Shown: piece by piece, positions 8,491-18,409 of the stretch
How the letters are laid out: every line of letters starts with the position of its first letter
How positions within the stretch are numbered: the first letter of the stretch is position 1
Assembly (NCBI RefSeq): GCF_000179915.2
Contig: NC_014963.1
Coordinates: 2,542,001-2,606,000, forward strand
Source of the DNA: Terriglobus saanensis SP1PR4
Lineage (GTDB): Bacteria; Acidobacteriota; Terriglobia; Terriglobales; Acidobacteriaceae
Reading direction: 5' to 3'
Length of the DNA stretch: 64,000 nt
Notes under the pieces: generated by a model
Database searches by the model: none
What the model was told of the DNA's origin: nothing
Seen by the model: only the letters and a program-made list of their open reading frames with translations
Translations under genes and position numbers: made by a program

Positions 8491-8520
8491 AACGGCCCAC
8501 TTATCCGGTGGGCCGTTTTT
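8491..8520 (+). terminator. rho-independent terminator after the DUF6807 gene
   Basis: Ten-base perfect stem AACGGCCCAC / GTGGGCCGTT (8491-8500 with 8508-8517), seven-base loop, then a T run. It separates this gene from the convergent TonB-dependent receptor gene. Confidence 0.85.
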
Positions 8521-8537
8521 GTTTGGAAGACTGGAGC

Positions 8538-11500
8538 TTAGAACGTAAACTTCGCAGCAATCTGGAAGATGCGCGGGTCCTGTGCCGAGGTCGCGTAGCC
8601 GAAGGTGCTGGAGTTCAGTGCCGTGGTGTAACCGTTGAAGTTCGGATGATTGAGTACATTGAAGGCCTCAATTCGAATGTTCAGGCCCAGTTGTTCGTGG
8701 ATCGGGAAGCGACGACTGATTGCCATATCGACGTCGTAGTAATTAGGCTGCCGAAGCGCGTTGCGTCCCAGGTTGCCGAAGGTTCCAGCAGCGTTCTGAG
8801 CGAAGGCCGTCTTGTTGAGATAGAAGCGGTTTCCATTGGTAGCACTCTGCGTTACCTTCGTTCCGGTATAGATGGCGCTCCCACTGATCAGGTTTGGACG
8901 ATCGAGGCCGATGCCGTTCAGGGAGTTATCCACGCCGGAGGTGAGGTTCAACACCGCGCCGCTGAGGATACGAACCAGTGGAGCGATCTGCCAGTCGTTG
9001 ACTAACGCCCCGGTGATCCCATGGAGACTCTTGAAATGACTGCTCGCCACCAAAGTTGTGTTGAAGATATGGCGCACGTCATAGCCGCAGTTAGCACGAT
9101 CCAGACGAGGGTTTGATGGATTTTCGAAGACCGGTGCAGCGATGTCTCCCGGCGCATCTCCTACGCTGATGCAATGCGACCAGGTGTAATTCGCCAGAAA
9201 ACTGAAGTCATGCGACATGCGATGCTGCACCGCCGCGATGATGCCGTGATAGCTCGAGTTATTGCCATCGCTAATCTGGGTCATCGTCGCACTGTAGAAC
9301 TGGCCTTGCACTGAGTTTGCTAGGGAGAGCGGAGTCCGAAGGTTGGTGTTCGCTGTAGAAGAGCAAGCTCCGCCAATCGCAGGGAATCCGTTGACGCCTG
9401 GCGTGCCAACCATAGCTCCGCACGACCCAGCTCCGGTGTAAGTGCCAGGAATGTAGACCGCGGCATTCGGCCCCTGTCCTAACCACAGGTGGGAATTTTT
9501 ATTGCCCAAGTAATTGATGGACATGTTCCATCCCATGCCTAAATCCTGTTGTACGCTCGCAGTCCATTGGTTGACCGCAGGTGTCTGGATATGGCGAGGA
9601 ATCAAGACGTACAAGGTATTGGTAGGAAACACAGCCGAAGCATTCGGAGGAAATGTTCCTGGGAAGGGATCTCCACCTGGATATCCCGTCCAAGGACTGG
9701 AGAGCGGGATCTGTCCATTGAGATCGATCTCATTGGTATAAGGGGGATTCGAGGTCAAACGCTGCGAGGCGTACAGCGGCGGGCTGTCATACATGATGGC
9801 CCCGCCAAACCGGAAGACCGTCTTGCCTGAACCGAAGGGATCATAAGTCAGGCCTACGCGCGGTGACAGGTTGGACAGACGGTTGTCGGTAAACGATTTT
9901 GGAACGCCCGGATCTCCGTAGAACGTCGATCCCGCTGGCGCAAGAGGATAGACGGAACTGTGGAGATTGGCATCGAAGGCCGCACGGCTGAACGAACTGC
10001 CACGACCGAACTTGTCCGTCTGGTAAAGGTTAGGTTCCCACCGCAGACCGATGTTCATCGTCAGATGCGGAGTCGCATGGTAGGTGTCCTGCGCATAGAT
10101 GCTGAAGATGGTCTGCCGGAAAGTGGTCTGCTGCGCACGGCTCTGACTAAATGCGTTCATTTGTCCCGTCAGAAAATCGATCATCGGCTCGCCTACATTT
10201 TTGTTTTTTGCTCCACTTAGTTGGCCACCGAAGTTGTAATTGCCGTTGTAGAGATAGCCGGTCTGCGTGTTGTCGCCCGTGCGAATAATCTCACCACCGA
10301 AGGCTAACTGGTGCTTTCCGCGAACATAGTCGACGTCATCCGCAAAAGCCTCGGTATTTACGTTGAAATACCCTGGTGCGCAAGTGCCGCAGCCTACGGC
10401 AAAGTTATTAGCCACCGTAAGACGTAGATCCACGGACGTGTAGACAAAGAGATTTGCGCCGAGGGTCGTTGCGTTAATTCCGCCAGCCGTAGGTCCACGC
10501 GTGTCGCGACGGCGGGTATAGGTGCCATGGAACGTATTCACCAGACGCGGGCTGAGAATGTAGGTATCGCCTAGGGTAAAGGCCTGGCCCCGCTCATCAT
10601 TCCCTGCTGTGGTGGTCAAGAGAAGATTGGTCGGTGAATAGTAGTTGGGCTGCTGGTACTGTGCGATGAAGTAACGCCCAAAGAGAGAGTGCTTGTCGTT
10701 GAACGTGTAGTCGATACGGCCGATGTATTGATCTTCCGAGCTATTCGCAGGAAGAGCGACGTTGATACGGCCAAATTTATCTGCTTGACCTATCGGAAGA
10801 TATTTAATGAGGTTGAGAGCAACCTGGTTAAAACTACTTTGCGGAACTTTTCTTGTAGCGGAAATATCAGCTCCCGTAACTGGATCGACCAGGATAGGTG
10901 CGGGTGTAGGCTGTCCCTGCGCATTCGTCCCAGCAACACCCCAGTTGGCAACAAGCGGACAATTTCCTCCTTGCTGGTTAAAATCTCCTGTTAGCTCCGC
11001 AGCACTAGGAATGCAGGAACTGGTGGCGTTGCCCACCTGCCGGTTCCTCGTGCCTTGATATCCCACGAAGAAGAACATCTTGTCCGTCAGAATCTTGCCT
11101 CCAAGAGTCCCACCGAACTGGTTCCTCTTCAGCGTGTCCTTAGCTGTCGAAAAGAAGTTATTTGAATTGATGATGTTATTGCGTAGGAACTCAAACACCG
11201 TTCCGTGCCATCTGTTCGTTCCGGAGTTCGTCACTACGTTGACCAGTGCCCCCGGATGCAGTCCATTGCGTGCGGGCAGCGAATTCGACTCCACAGAAAA
11301 CTCTCGCAGCGCATCGGGAAACGGATAGGGCAGGTTCACATTGGTGAAGCTGTCCACATGATTGCCGCCATCAAGAACGTAGTTGTTGTAGTTGCCCTGT
11401 CCACCGGCGACTGCAATGACCGTCGAGCTGAAATAGTTTTTGCTTCCGATGATATCGCCCGTTGGCGCGGTCACTGCACCACCAGAGATGAGGATGAGTT

Positions 11501-11993
11501 GTGTCGCCTGGCGACCGTTCAGGGGAAGCTCGGTGATACGCGCCTGATCTATAACCTGCTTGAACGAACTCGTCTCTGTCTCCAGAGCAACGCCCTGCGC
11601 CTGTACATCCACGTGATCCGACGATTTGCCTACGGTCAGCGCAGCGTTTACCTGCAGATTGTTCCCTACCTCCAGAACACCCCTCTGCGTGTAACCCTGA
11701 AATCCAGTAGCCGCCACCGACAAACTATAGGGGCCTACCGGCACATTCGGCAGACTGAAAATTCCTGAACTATCGCTTACCGTGCTTCTCGAGGTGCCCG
11801 TCTCTGTAAGTGTCAAAGTAATGGCAGCGTTGCCAATTACAGCGCCAGTAGGGTCAGAAATCGTACCTTGGACGCTTGCCGTGCCCGCAGTTTGCGCGAA
11901 CAAAGGCGCACACATCCCTACACAAAGGAGCACTAGCGTCAGCGCTCCAAACCATCTCGATCTTATTAGCGCACAGGCCAAAAGGTTATTCAT
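8538..11993 (-). CDS. TonB-dependent receptor, Oar-like, with carboxypeptidase-regulatory domain
   Basis: A 1151-residue outer-membrane protein. After a signal peptide (about residues 12-34, ending APLFAQ) comes a carboxypeptidase-regulatory-like beta-sandwich (VQGTISDPTGAVIGNAAITL to NAALTVG), a plug region (ITELPLNGRQATQLI, then VLDGGNHVD and VVTNSGTNRWHGTVFEFLRN) and a long beta-barrel ending in KFTF with the C-terminal Phe used by the BAM machinery. This architecture is typical of the very numerous Oar-type receptors of Acidobacteriota, thought to import oligosaccharides or other polymers. Start at ATG 11993 has AAAGGGA just ahead. Substrate unknown; no glycan-specific enzyme or regulator is directly adjacent. 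Confidence 0.9.
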   Translation of the reverse strand: MNNLLACALIRSRWFGALTLVLLCVGMCAPLFAQTAGTASVQGTISDPTGAVIGNAAITLTLTETGTSRSTVSDSSGIFSLPNVPVGPYSLSVAATGFQGYTQRGVLEVGNNLQVNAALTVGKSSDHVDVQAQGVALETETSSFKQVIDQARITELPLNGRQATQLILISGGAVTAPTGDIIGSKNYFSSTVIAVAGGQGNYNNYVLDGGNHVDSFTNVNLPYPFPDALREFSVESNSLPARNGLHPGALVNVVTNSGTNRWHGTVFEFLRNNIINSNNFFSTAKDTLKRNQFGGTLGGKILTDKMFFFVGYQGTRNRQVGNATSSCIPSAAELTGDFNQQGGNCPLVANWGVAGTNAQGQPTPAPILVDPVTGADISATRKVPQSSFNQVALNLIKYLPIGQADKFGRINVALPANSSEDQYIGRIDYTFNDKHSLFGRYFIAQYQQPNYYSPTNLLLTTTAGNDERGQAFTLGDTYILSPRLVNTFHGTYTRRRDTRGPTAGGINATTLGANLFVYTSVDLRLTVANNFAVGCGTCAPGYFNVNTEAFADDVDYVRGKHQLAFGGEIIRTGDNTQTGYLYNGNYNFGGQLSGAKNKNVGEPMIDFLTGQMNAFSQSRAQQTTFRQTIFSIYAQDTYHATPHLTMNIGLRWEPNLYQTDKFGRGSSFSRAAFDANLHSSVYPLAPAGSTFYGDPGVPKSFTDNRLSNLSPRVGLTYDPFGSGKTVFRFGGAIMYDSPPLYASQRLTSNPPYTNEIDLNGQIPLSSPWTGYPGGDPFPGTFPPNASAVFPTNTLYVLIPRHIQTPAVNQWTASVQQDLGMGWNMSINYLGNKNSHLWLGQGPNAAVYIPGTYTGAGSCGAMVGTPGVNGFPAIGGACSSTANTNLRTPLSLANSVQGQFYSATMTQISDGNNSSYHGIIAAVQHRMSHDFSFLANYTWSHCISVGDAPGDIAAPVFENPSNPRLDRANCGYDVRHIFNTTLVASSHFKSLHGITGALVNDWQIAPLVRILSGAVLNLTSGVDNSLNGIGLDRPNLISGSAIYTGTKVTQSATNGNRFYLNKTAFAQNAAGTFGNLGRNALRQPNYYDVDMAISRRFPIHEQLGLNIRIEAFNVLNHPNFNGYTTALNSSTFGYATSAQDPRIFQIAAKFTF

Positions 11994-12227
11994 TCGTCCC
12001 TTTCGCGGTAATTGCAAGCCTGATCGATCTTCCGCTCGCAACCGTCCGCCATCATGTTTGATTTCGGACGGGACTATAACCCCGACTGGAGACGTCCGTC
12101 AACGAGGAATTATTTCTCTTTTGGTAAGGGCAACGTTGCCTGAACAGGCATATCTCGACCGTACAAATCACGCGAGAGATCGCACAAAGGCAATATGTGG
12201 GGGATCGGGAAACACCCACCGAATCAG

Positions 12228-13982
12228 TTAGAAGGTAAAGGAGAGTCCTGCCTGTAAAACCTTCGGCGCCTGGGCAAAGTAGAGGGTACGCCCGTCACTC
12301 GACACGAAGGGGCGGTACCCCTGTGCCAGAAGGTTTGTTACATCCACAACAGCTTCGAATCCATGCGGAAGCATCCCGTTGATGTGGAGAGGCTGCCTGA
12401 GATGTAAACCAAAATAGGCTGCGTCACCATAGGAATGGTAAGCGTCCACGGCCGTCAGGGTAGACTCCGGTTGCCAACGATAGGCCGCGCGAAACCGCGT
12501 TCCTGTGCGCAACAACCGACCGTTTAAAGACACCGTGGCAGCATACGTTTTCATCGCTCGTAGAGAACCAAGCACGCCCTGCACACTGGCATCTGTGCTT
12601 CCATCCGCGATCAGAGCGCTTCCCGTTTCGTACTGGCCCGTTAGCGAGATGGCTTTGGTCAACTCTTCTTTCAAAAGGACCCGATACCCCGAACTCTCAT
12701 ATTCCCCGCTGAGAGCACGGAAGCTCTGCGTTGTAGGATCGGCCACAACACCGCCAGCGGCGATCTCGGTACTGGTTAGGACGCCGGTGCCTGCAATCGG
12801 GGCCGCGTCGATCTTGTCGCGATAGATCGCTATCTCCATCACACTGCGTCCGGCACGTCCGGACAATCCTAGCGTCTGGTGTTCCCCACGCTGCGTGCGA
12901 AGATGCCCATTCATCGCCACCGCTACGGGCATTTCGACCTCGACACGATCCAGATCATCGAGGCTCTGGAGTTCGCCGCTGGTCGCATAGCCGTAAGTCA
13001 AAATGACATGCTCGGCGGGCTTCACAGAGACGCGCACAAAGGGGAGCATCGACACCGCATTGCCTGCCATGTTAACCTCGCGGAGCATCGACCCTGCGTC
13101 GATCATGACGGTGTCACCCAATTCCACGCGCTGTGCGGACCGAATCGTGGCCGCCTGCATTCCATTGGAACTGCCGCGTCCCACCAACTCCGGGTGCAAA
13201 TGGTAGGTCAGCAGCGTCCGTTGGTATCCACTCCAGACAGTTCCCCGCTCAAAGCCGACGACCACATCCGCTGAGGGGGCTACAGGATACGGCGTCCGTG
13301 CACCAGAGAGGTCGGCTCGAAGAATACTTCCAACGCCATCCGGGTGAACCCGTTCCATCGTCAGGGATTGATGCACTCCGCCGTGAGCAAAGCCGCTGTC
13401 ATCGCTGATTAAGGCAAGGCGATTCTCCGACATCGTCTTGTGGCTGAGTTCTGTGGCGCTAGAGGAATATTCGACCGAGCTTACCGCGCCCGTACCATCA
13501 TCCACCCATCGCAGGATCGGTCGGCTGGCCGAAGACCGCAGGGTCCACATCCAATCGTCACCGGATTCTTCCGGTTCACGACGCTGAGCCGGGAGCCATT
13601 GCGAGGGCGTAAATAAAGTCGCCAGCGTGAGATCTACCACCGCACGCGATCCACTCACAAGCTTCAGATTGTCTCGCTGCGCAGGAAGATAGAGCGCCTG
13701 TGTTGCCCGCACAAGGTAGCTTCCCGCAGGCAGATTCACCAGGCGATAACGCCCCTTCATATCGGTTACGGCGGTTCCCACCAACCGAGCGTTGGGTGCC
13801 AGTACCTGTACCAACGCACCAATCTGGGGAACGCCTGTTGCATCGCGGACCCATCCGCTCACGCTCGCCGAAGTACCCGCCCTATTCCACGTCTGCCCGG
13901 TCACAGGCGACACCGCCGCCAGACCAAACAAAACTGCGGCCAGAGGGACCACAAAACCTCGAGTTCGAACGAGTCGCAACAC
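12228..13982 (-). CDS. outer-membrane protein with carboxypeptidase-regulatory domain, barrel without plug
   Basis: A 584-residue exported protein: signal peptide (VVPLAAVLFGLAAVSPVTG), then a carboxypeptidase-regulatory-like domain (ASVSGWVRDATGVPQIGALV to AVVDLTLATL, about residues 38-120), then a strand-rich region with many alternating hydrophobic residues that ends in AGLSFTF, a barrel-type terminus. No recognisable TonB plug is visible, so it is shorter than a standard receptor. It lies downstream of the GWxTD gene (158-base gap) and upstream of the full-length TonB receptor, all on one strand. Function is unknown; an outer-membrane channel or a partner of the GWxTD protein is a reasonable guess. 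Confidence 0.7.
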   Translation of the reverse strand: MLRLVRTRGFVVPLAAVLFGLAAVSPVTGQTWNRAGTSASVSGWVRDATGVPQIGALVQVLAPNARLVGTAVTDMKGRYRLVNLPAGSYLVRATQALYLPAQRDNLKLVSGSRAVVDLTLATLFTPSQWLPAQRREPEESGDDWMWTLRSSASRPILRWVDDGTGAVSSVEYSSSATELSHKTMSENRLALISDDSGFAHGGVHQSLTMERVHPDGVGSILRADLSGARTPYPVAPSADVVVGFERGTVWSGYQRTLLTYHLHPELVGRGSSNGMQAATIRSAQRVELGDTVMIDAGSMLREVNMAGNAVSMLPFVRVSVKPAEHVILTYGYATSGELQSLDDLDRVEVEMPVAVAMNGHLRTQRGEHQTLGLSGRAGRSVMEIAIYRDKIDAAPIAGTGVLTSTEIAAGGVVADPTTQSFRALSGEYESSGYRVLLKEELTKAISLTGQYETGSALIADGSTDASVQGVLGSLRAMKTYAATVSLNGRLLRTGTRFRAAYRWQPESTLTAVDAYHSYGDAAYFGLHLRQPLHINGMLPHGFEAVVDVTNLLAQGYRPFVSSDGRTLYFAQAPKVLQAGLSFTF

Positions 13983-14140
13983 CGGAAGATATCACTCCAT
14001 ACTTGCCAATTGAACGCGTCGTACAAGGCGCTCTAGTACAGTCACGCTTGGCCAATTAAGTGTCTTCAGGCTGTTCTCTCTGAAGAAGGCCGGCCGTCGC
14101 ATCCATATCCCGCGACCGTACCTGAAATCATACTTCCTGT

Positions 14141-15871
14141 TTACTCCACCGTGAAGGGAGCCGACTCCGCAATCTGCTGCTTAGAGACGCCATCGTTCAC
14201 CTTAATGGTGACCTGATAGTTTCCAGGCTGCAGACTTGCCAACGGCATGCTCTTCTCCAGGGTTACCTGATCGGAATTCGGGCTCAGCTTTTGGCTCGTC
14301 TCCGAAGTCGTCAAGATCGTCTTGTTTGTGGCCAGGTCCTTAACTTCGTACTCGATCTGAGCGTCATTCTTTTTGCTCTTTTCATCGATTCCAAGGTTAT
14401 ACACCTGCATCCAGAAACTCAGATCCTGATTTCTCTTGAAATTTACCGGAGTCTTAGGTCCTGCAGAGACGCGGGGACGAATCCAGGTGTTTCCAATGAC
14501 AAAATTGCCCGAACCGATCTCCTTGGTAGGAACGCGGTGCATGGAATCGGACAAGATCAAGGACGAAGCCGCCAGCTTGTCGTCATCGTACTTCGGCACA
14601 CTGATACTGCGCTTCCAGGTACCAATATGATCCGGATTATTGACATCCTTAATGACGATGTCCACCTTATACAGACCTGGACGAAGAGGGAGCGACTTCC
14701 AGTAGACCGACTGCCGGTTTTGTGCCGCAGCTAGAAGTTCGGACGGCTCACTGATCTGCACCGTATCTTCAAACGTCTGGATAGCGCGATGGTTCAGATT
14801 CGATACGCGTCCAAGAATGTTGACCGTTCCCGTCGCTACGCCGTCTTTGTTATTGAACGTGATGTCGCGATTCCGGAGCTGCAAGGTCAGTGGCACCAGG
14901 ATCGTCTCGTTCGTCACCTTCACATAGTCCGTGCGCACATCGAAGAGGAACGGAGGTCCCTTCAGAATCTGGGCCGATCCGATGTACTGCTCCAGGTCCT
15001 TGAACTTGATCGGAGGGGGAGCCATGATCTTCGCCATCAGCGAAAGACGGTCGAACTGCTTCGCCTGCTGTTGTGACTGCATGGGTCCCTTGCCAAGCTG
15101 CTCCAGGCCGCCGCCGGAAAAACGGTCCGTTTTGGATGACTGCCCCATCTCTTCCGCCTGCGTCAGACCCGCACCCGGAACGTGCTTCAGAGCGTCCTTC
15201 TCAGAGCGATCAATCGTCAGATGGTAGTCGCCGCACATGCAGCCGTCGACAAACTCAAGATCGATGTTGTCGCCGATGCCTTCGAGATAACGGTAGTGCC
15301 ACGTCTCGAACGGGAAGGTCGACGTGCTACCGCCGCCCTCTTCCATCGGACGCTCGTATTGACCACCGCTGGGGTGCGATTCGATGTTGTCCGGCTTGCC
15401 ATACGCAATATAGATATGGCCGCGATCAGTCTTCCAACCGGGCTTACCCGCCGCGAAATGCTCATTGGCATAGGCGATGCGCTGATAGTGCTGCTCTTTA
15501 AACTCATTGTCCGGAGAGTCGGGATTCGGGTTCCGGCGTAGCCAGAAATTTTCGATGAACGCATCGCGCTCTTCATCGTTGGCAAGATGTTTGAACGCCT
15601 GTGCTTCTTCGTCGGTGATGATCCACAGGACATCTTCGTTGAGCCACTTTTTGTATGGCCCTTCCTTGATTTCCGCCCTAAGCTCTTTCTGCTGATGGAA
15701 CTTCTCGCGATCGGAAAGACGGCGCTTCGTCGGATCGGGCTTCTCCGCAACGGACGGCGTCTTCGTCACGGACGAATCGCCCACCGGCGCTTCCTGCGCA
15801 ACGGCACCCGCTGTCAATACAACACTACCCAGAAATAATCCGCCCCACACCAATGCCTTGAATCTGCTCAT
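14141..15871 (-). CDS. exported GWxTD-domain protein
   Basis: A 576-residue protein with a signal peptide (ALVWGGLFLGSVVLTAGAVAQ). The GWxTD core spans about residues 70-190: WIITDEEAQAFKHL, ERDAFIENFWLRRNPNPDSPDNEFKEQHYQRI and the eponymous GKPGWKTDRGHIYIAYGKPD. The second half looks like beta-sandwich domains with an Ig-like or transthyretin-like character (KSMPLASLQPGNYQVTIKV). GWxTD proteins are frequent in Bacteroidota and Acidobacteriota, but their function is not established. Start at ATG 15871 has GGAG four bases ahead; a TTG at 15889 is in frame. It leads a possible minus-strand unit with the plugless barrel gene. Confidence 0.88.
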   Translation of the reverse strand: MSRFKALVWGGLFLGSVVLTAGAVAQEAPVGDSSVTKTPSVAEKPDPTKRRLSDREKFHQQKELRAEIKEGPYKKWLNEDVLWIITDEEAQAFKHLANDEERDAFIENFWLRRNPNPDSPDNEFKEQHYQRIAYANEHFAAGKPGWKTDRGHIYIAYGKPDNIESHPSGGQYERPMEEGGGSTSTFPFETWHYRYLEGIGDNIDLEFVDGCMCGDYHLTIDRSEKDALKHVPGAGLTQAEEMGQSSKTDRFSGGGLEQLGKGPMQSQQQAKQFDRLSLMAKIMAPPPIKFKDLEQYIGSAQILKGPPFLFDVRTDYVKVTNETILVPLTLQLRNRDITFNNKDGVATGTVNILGRVSNLNHRAIQTFEDTVQISEPSELLAAAQNRQSVYWKSLPLRPGLYKVDIVIKDVNNPDHIGTWKRSISVPKYDDDKLAASSLILSDSMHRVPTKEIGSGNFVIGNTWIRPRVSAGPKTPVNFKRNQDLSFWMQVYNLGIDEKSKKNDAQIEYEVKDLATNKTILTTSETSQKLSPNSDQVTLEKSMPLASLQPGNYQVTIKVNDGVSKQQIAESAPFTVE

Positions 15872-16143
15872 CGCGCTCCAGTACCCCAAAACTACAACTT
15901 TCGCTTATACGAAATATTCTAGGCTTCCACAGACAACCCTACAAGTTGGACGGACGACCGGCCCAAGAGATATCCCCTCGGCAAAAATCCCTGTGCTTCG
16001 GCGCAACGCTGCTATCATTCTTCTCGTCTCCGAACGCGCCATTTTGTCTGCCACGGAACCACCTCCGCGCTCTGTGCGTAAGTGTGTCCGTTAGTACTTC
16101 AAATGCACTCTCGGACGTTTTACGAAAAGAGAAAACCGCACCT

Positions 16144-17541
16144 ATGAGCAAACGGAAAATTCTGATCCTTGTCGCAATTGTGGTCGTCCTTGCTGCGGTT
16201 ATCGTCGGCAGCGTCATGCACAGCCGCTCAAACGTTACGAAGGTCACGACCACCAAGATCTCGCGTCAGGATCTCGTTTCTGTGGTCAGCGGAACAGGCC
16301 AGATCAAGCCCAAGACCTACGTGAATGTAGGTGCTACCGCCTTTGGAAGGATCACGCATCTCTATGTAAAAGAAGGAGATCACGTGGCTGCCGGGCAGGT
16401 TCTCGCTACGCTGGAAAGCGTCCAACCTCAGGCTACCGTTGCCGCGCAGAACGCGACGATCTCTTCCCAGAAGACCGACGTCAACTCGTACCTCGCCGCC
16501 GAAAAAACCGCAGAAGCCAACGTCACCCAGGCGGTCGCCGACCTTCAACAGAAGCGTTTCGACATCGAGCGTTACGAGAAGCTCTACGACCAGAAGCTTG
16601 TCTCGAAGCAGGACTACGATTCGCGCAAGGCGGCCTATGACGTCTCCGCTGCCACCCTGCAGCAGCGTCAGGCCGCCGTGGCGCAGTCCAAGGCGCAGAC
16701 CGCCTCCGCCCTCGGCCATGTCGACCAGGCTGTCGCCTCCCAGCGCGCCAACTTCGACGCCCTCGACAAAACCATCTCCCGTGCGCCGTTTAACGGCCTT
16801 GTCACCAACGTTCCCGTCCGCGAGGGCGAAACCATGGTGACCGGCATCCAGAATGCGCAGGGTTCTACCCTTATGACCCTCGCAGACATGTCCGTCATCA
16901 CCGCAGAGGTCAAGGTCGACGAGACGGACGTCGTCAACGTCAAGCTCAACCAGCAGGTTGAAGTAACCGTCGATGCCCTCCCCGGCAAGTCCTTCAAGGG
17001 ACACGTCACGGAGGTAGGCGACCAGGCGCTCCTGCGCACGACGGGTATCGCCACTTCACAATCCACCACTGGTACGGAAGAAGCCAAGGATTTCAAAGTA
17101 GTCGTTACTTTGGACGAAGACGCACCCGCCCTCCGTCCTGGTCTCTCCGCTACAGCCAAGATCACCACGGCCCGCGTTCCAAACGCTCTCACACTCCCCA
17201 TCCAGGCCCTTGTGCAACGCGACCAGGCCCTGGAGGATACTTATATGAAGAACAGCGGGAAGCTTCCCTCTTCCAACGGCCCATCCGCCGCAAAAGGAAA
17301 ATCCAAGACCATACAGGGAGTCTACGTCCTGACGGCTCAGAAGAACGATCTGCGAGTCCACTTCGTCCCCGTCACCACGGGTATCACTGGTGCAACCGAG
17401 ATCGAAGTTACCAGCGGCCTCAACTCGGGTGATGAAGTAATCACCGGCCGTTTCAAGATTCTTCGCACCTTGCACAGTGGAACGCGAGTCAAACGAGATA
17501 ATAGTATCGAATCCGCGACAGCTGCCGAATCAGAATCCTAG
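16144..17541 (+). CDS. MacA-like efflux adaptor (membrane fusion protein)
   Basis: A 465-residue periplasmic adaptor: an N-terminal membrane anchor (ILILVAIVVVLAAVIVGSVM), a lipoyl half-motif (GRITHLYVKEGDHVAAGQVLATLE), a long alpha-helical hairpin (about residues 100-210), the second lipoyl half and beta-barrel domain (SRAPFNGLVTNVPVREGE), and a membrane-proximal domain. It belongs with adaptors of MacAB-type ABC exporters, linking the inner-membrane pump to a TolC-like channel. The ATPase gene follows 42 bases downstream, but the expected FtsX-type permease is absent from the window. Start at ATG 16144 (AAAAGAG upstream); the frame is open for 198 bases before it. The exported compound is unknown. 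Confidence 0.88.
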   Translation: MSKRKILILVAIVVVLAAVIVGSVMHSRSNVTKVTTTKISRQDLVSVVSGTGQIKPKTYVNVGATAFGRITHLYVKEGDHVAAGQVLATLESVQPQATVAAQNATISSQKTDVNSYLAAEKTAEANVTQAVADLQQKRFDIERYEKLYDQKLVSKQDYDSRKAAYDVSAATLQQRQAAVAQSKAQTASALGHVDQAVASQRANFDALDKTISRAPFNGLVTNVPVREGETMVTGIQNAQGSTLMTLADMSVITAEVKVDETDVVNVKLNQQVEVTVDALPGKSFKGHVTEVGDQALLRTTGIATSQSTTGTEEAKDFKVVVTLDEDAPALRPGLSATAKITTARVPNALTLPIQALVQRDQALEDTYMKNSGKLPSSNGPSAAKGKSKTIQGVYVLTAQKNDLRVHFVPVTTGITGATEIEVTSGLNSGDEVITGRFKILRTLHSGTRVKRDNSIESATAAESES

Positions 17542-17583
17542 CCTGCGGGAACATCTCCCGCTTGCATCACGTACCACTTTGCA

Positions 17584-18357
17584 ATGAGACCGCCCATGAC
17601 CGATGAAACCACACGTATTGAATCCCTGAAGTCCAACTGTGTGGAGCCTGGTGAAGTCATTGCCACCACCAACCTCTGGAAGACTTATGTCATGGGCGAC
17701 CAGGAGGTTCATGCCCTTCGCGGCGTGAACCTCCGCATCAAGCACAACGAATACGTCGCCATCATGGGCCCTTCCGGTTCCGGTAAGTCCACGCTGATGA
17801 ATCTCATCGGCTGCCTCGACTCGCCCACCAGAGGCACCTATTGCCTCAACGGCTTCGACGTCTCCAAACTCTCCGATGATGAGCTTGCTCGTATCCGCAA
17901 CAAGGAGATCGGCTTCGTCTTCCAGACCTTTAACCTGCTCGCCCGCGCCTCTGCGCTGCACAATGTTGAGCTACCCTTGATCTACAACGGCACCTCTGCC
18001 ACCGCTCGTATCGAGCGCGCCAAGGAAGTCCTCACCTCAGTTGGTCTTGGCTCCCGTATGGATCATAAGCCGAACGAGATGTCCGGCGGTCAGCGCCAGC
18101 GCGTCGCTATCGCCCGTGCTCTGGTCAACTCTCCTTCGATCATCCTTGCCGATGAACCCACAGGAAACCTCGATTCCAAAACTGGCGATGAGATCATGGC
18201 TCTCTTTGACGAACTCCACGCGCGTGGAAACACCATCATTCTCGTCACGCATGAGCCGGACATCGCCGAATACGCCCACCGCATCGTTACCATCCGTGAC
18301 GGCGTGATCGCGAACGACCATCTCAGCTCTCGCATCCGCACGCCTGAGACGGTTTAG
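17584..18357 (+). CDS. ABC transporter ATP-binding protein, MacB/LolD type
   Basis: A 257-residue ATPase with Walker A (GPSGSGKST), Q-loop (FVFQTFNLL), ABC signature (MSGGQRQR), Walker B ([13 protein letters not shown]) and H-loop (VTHEPD). The VHALRGVNL and GCLDSPTRG features are those of the MacB/LolD/FtsE group, which work with an FtsX-like permease. Here it is a stand-alone ATPase gene after a MacA-like adaptor, and the next gene is an unrelated ZIP transporter, so its permease must be encoded elsewhere. Start ATG 17584; a second ATG (17596) is equally plausible. In the cell it would sit on the inner face of the membrane. Confidence 0.9.
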   Translation: MRPPMTDETTRIESLKSNCVEPGEVIATTNLWKTYVMGDQEVHALRGVNLRIKHNEYVAIMGPSGSGKSTLMNLIGCLDSPTRGTYCLNGFDVSKLSDDELARIRNKEIGFVFQTFNLLARASALHNVELPLIYNGTSATARIERAKEVLTSVGLGSRMDHKPNEMSGGQRQRVAIARALVNSPSIILADEPTGNLDSKTGDEIMALFDELHARGNTIILVTHEPDIAEYAHRIVTIRDGVIANDHLSSRIRTPETV

Positions 18358-18409
18358 GGCGGGACCTCTTTTTTGAGAATCGTGTCGCAATATGATATAA
18401 AGACAGGTC

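Noticed and set aside
14063-14086. Short inverted repeat TCTTCAG/CTGAAGA after the GWxTD gene
   Set aside because: Seven pairs with a ten-base loop and no T run; too weak to call a terminator.
16228-17004. Gly/Leu/Asp-rich minus-strand frame opposite the MacA-like gene
   Set aside because: Low-complexity mirror of the adaptor's coding frame; no ribosome-binding site.
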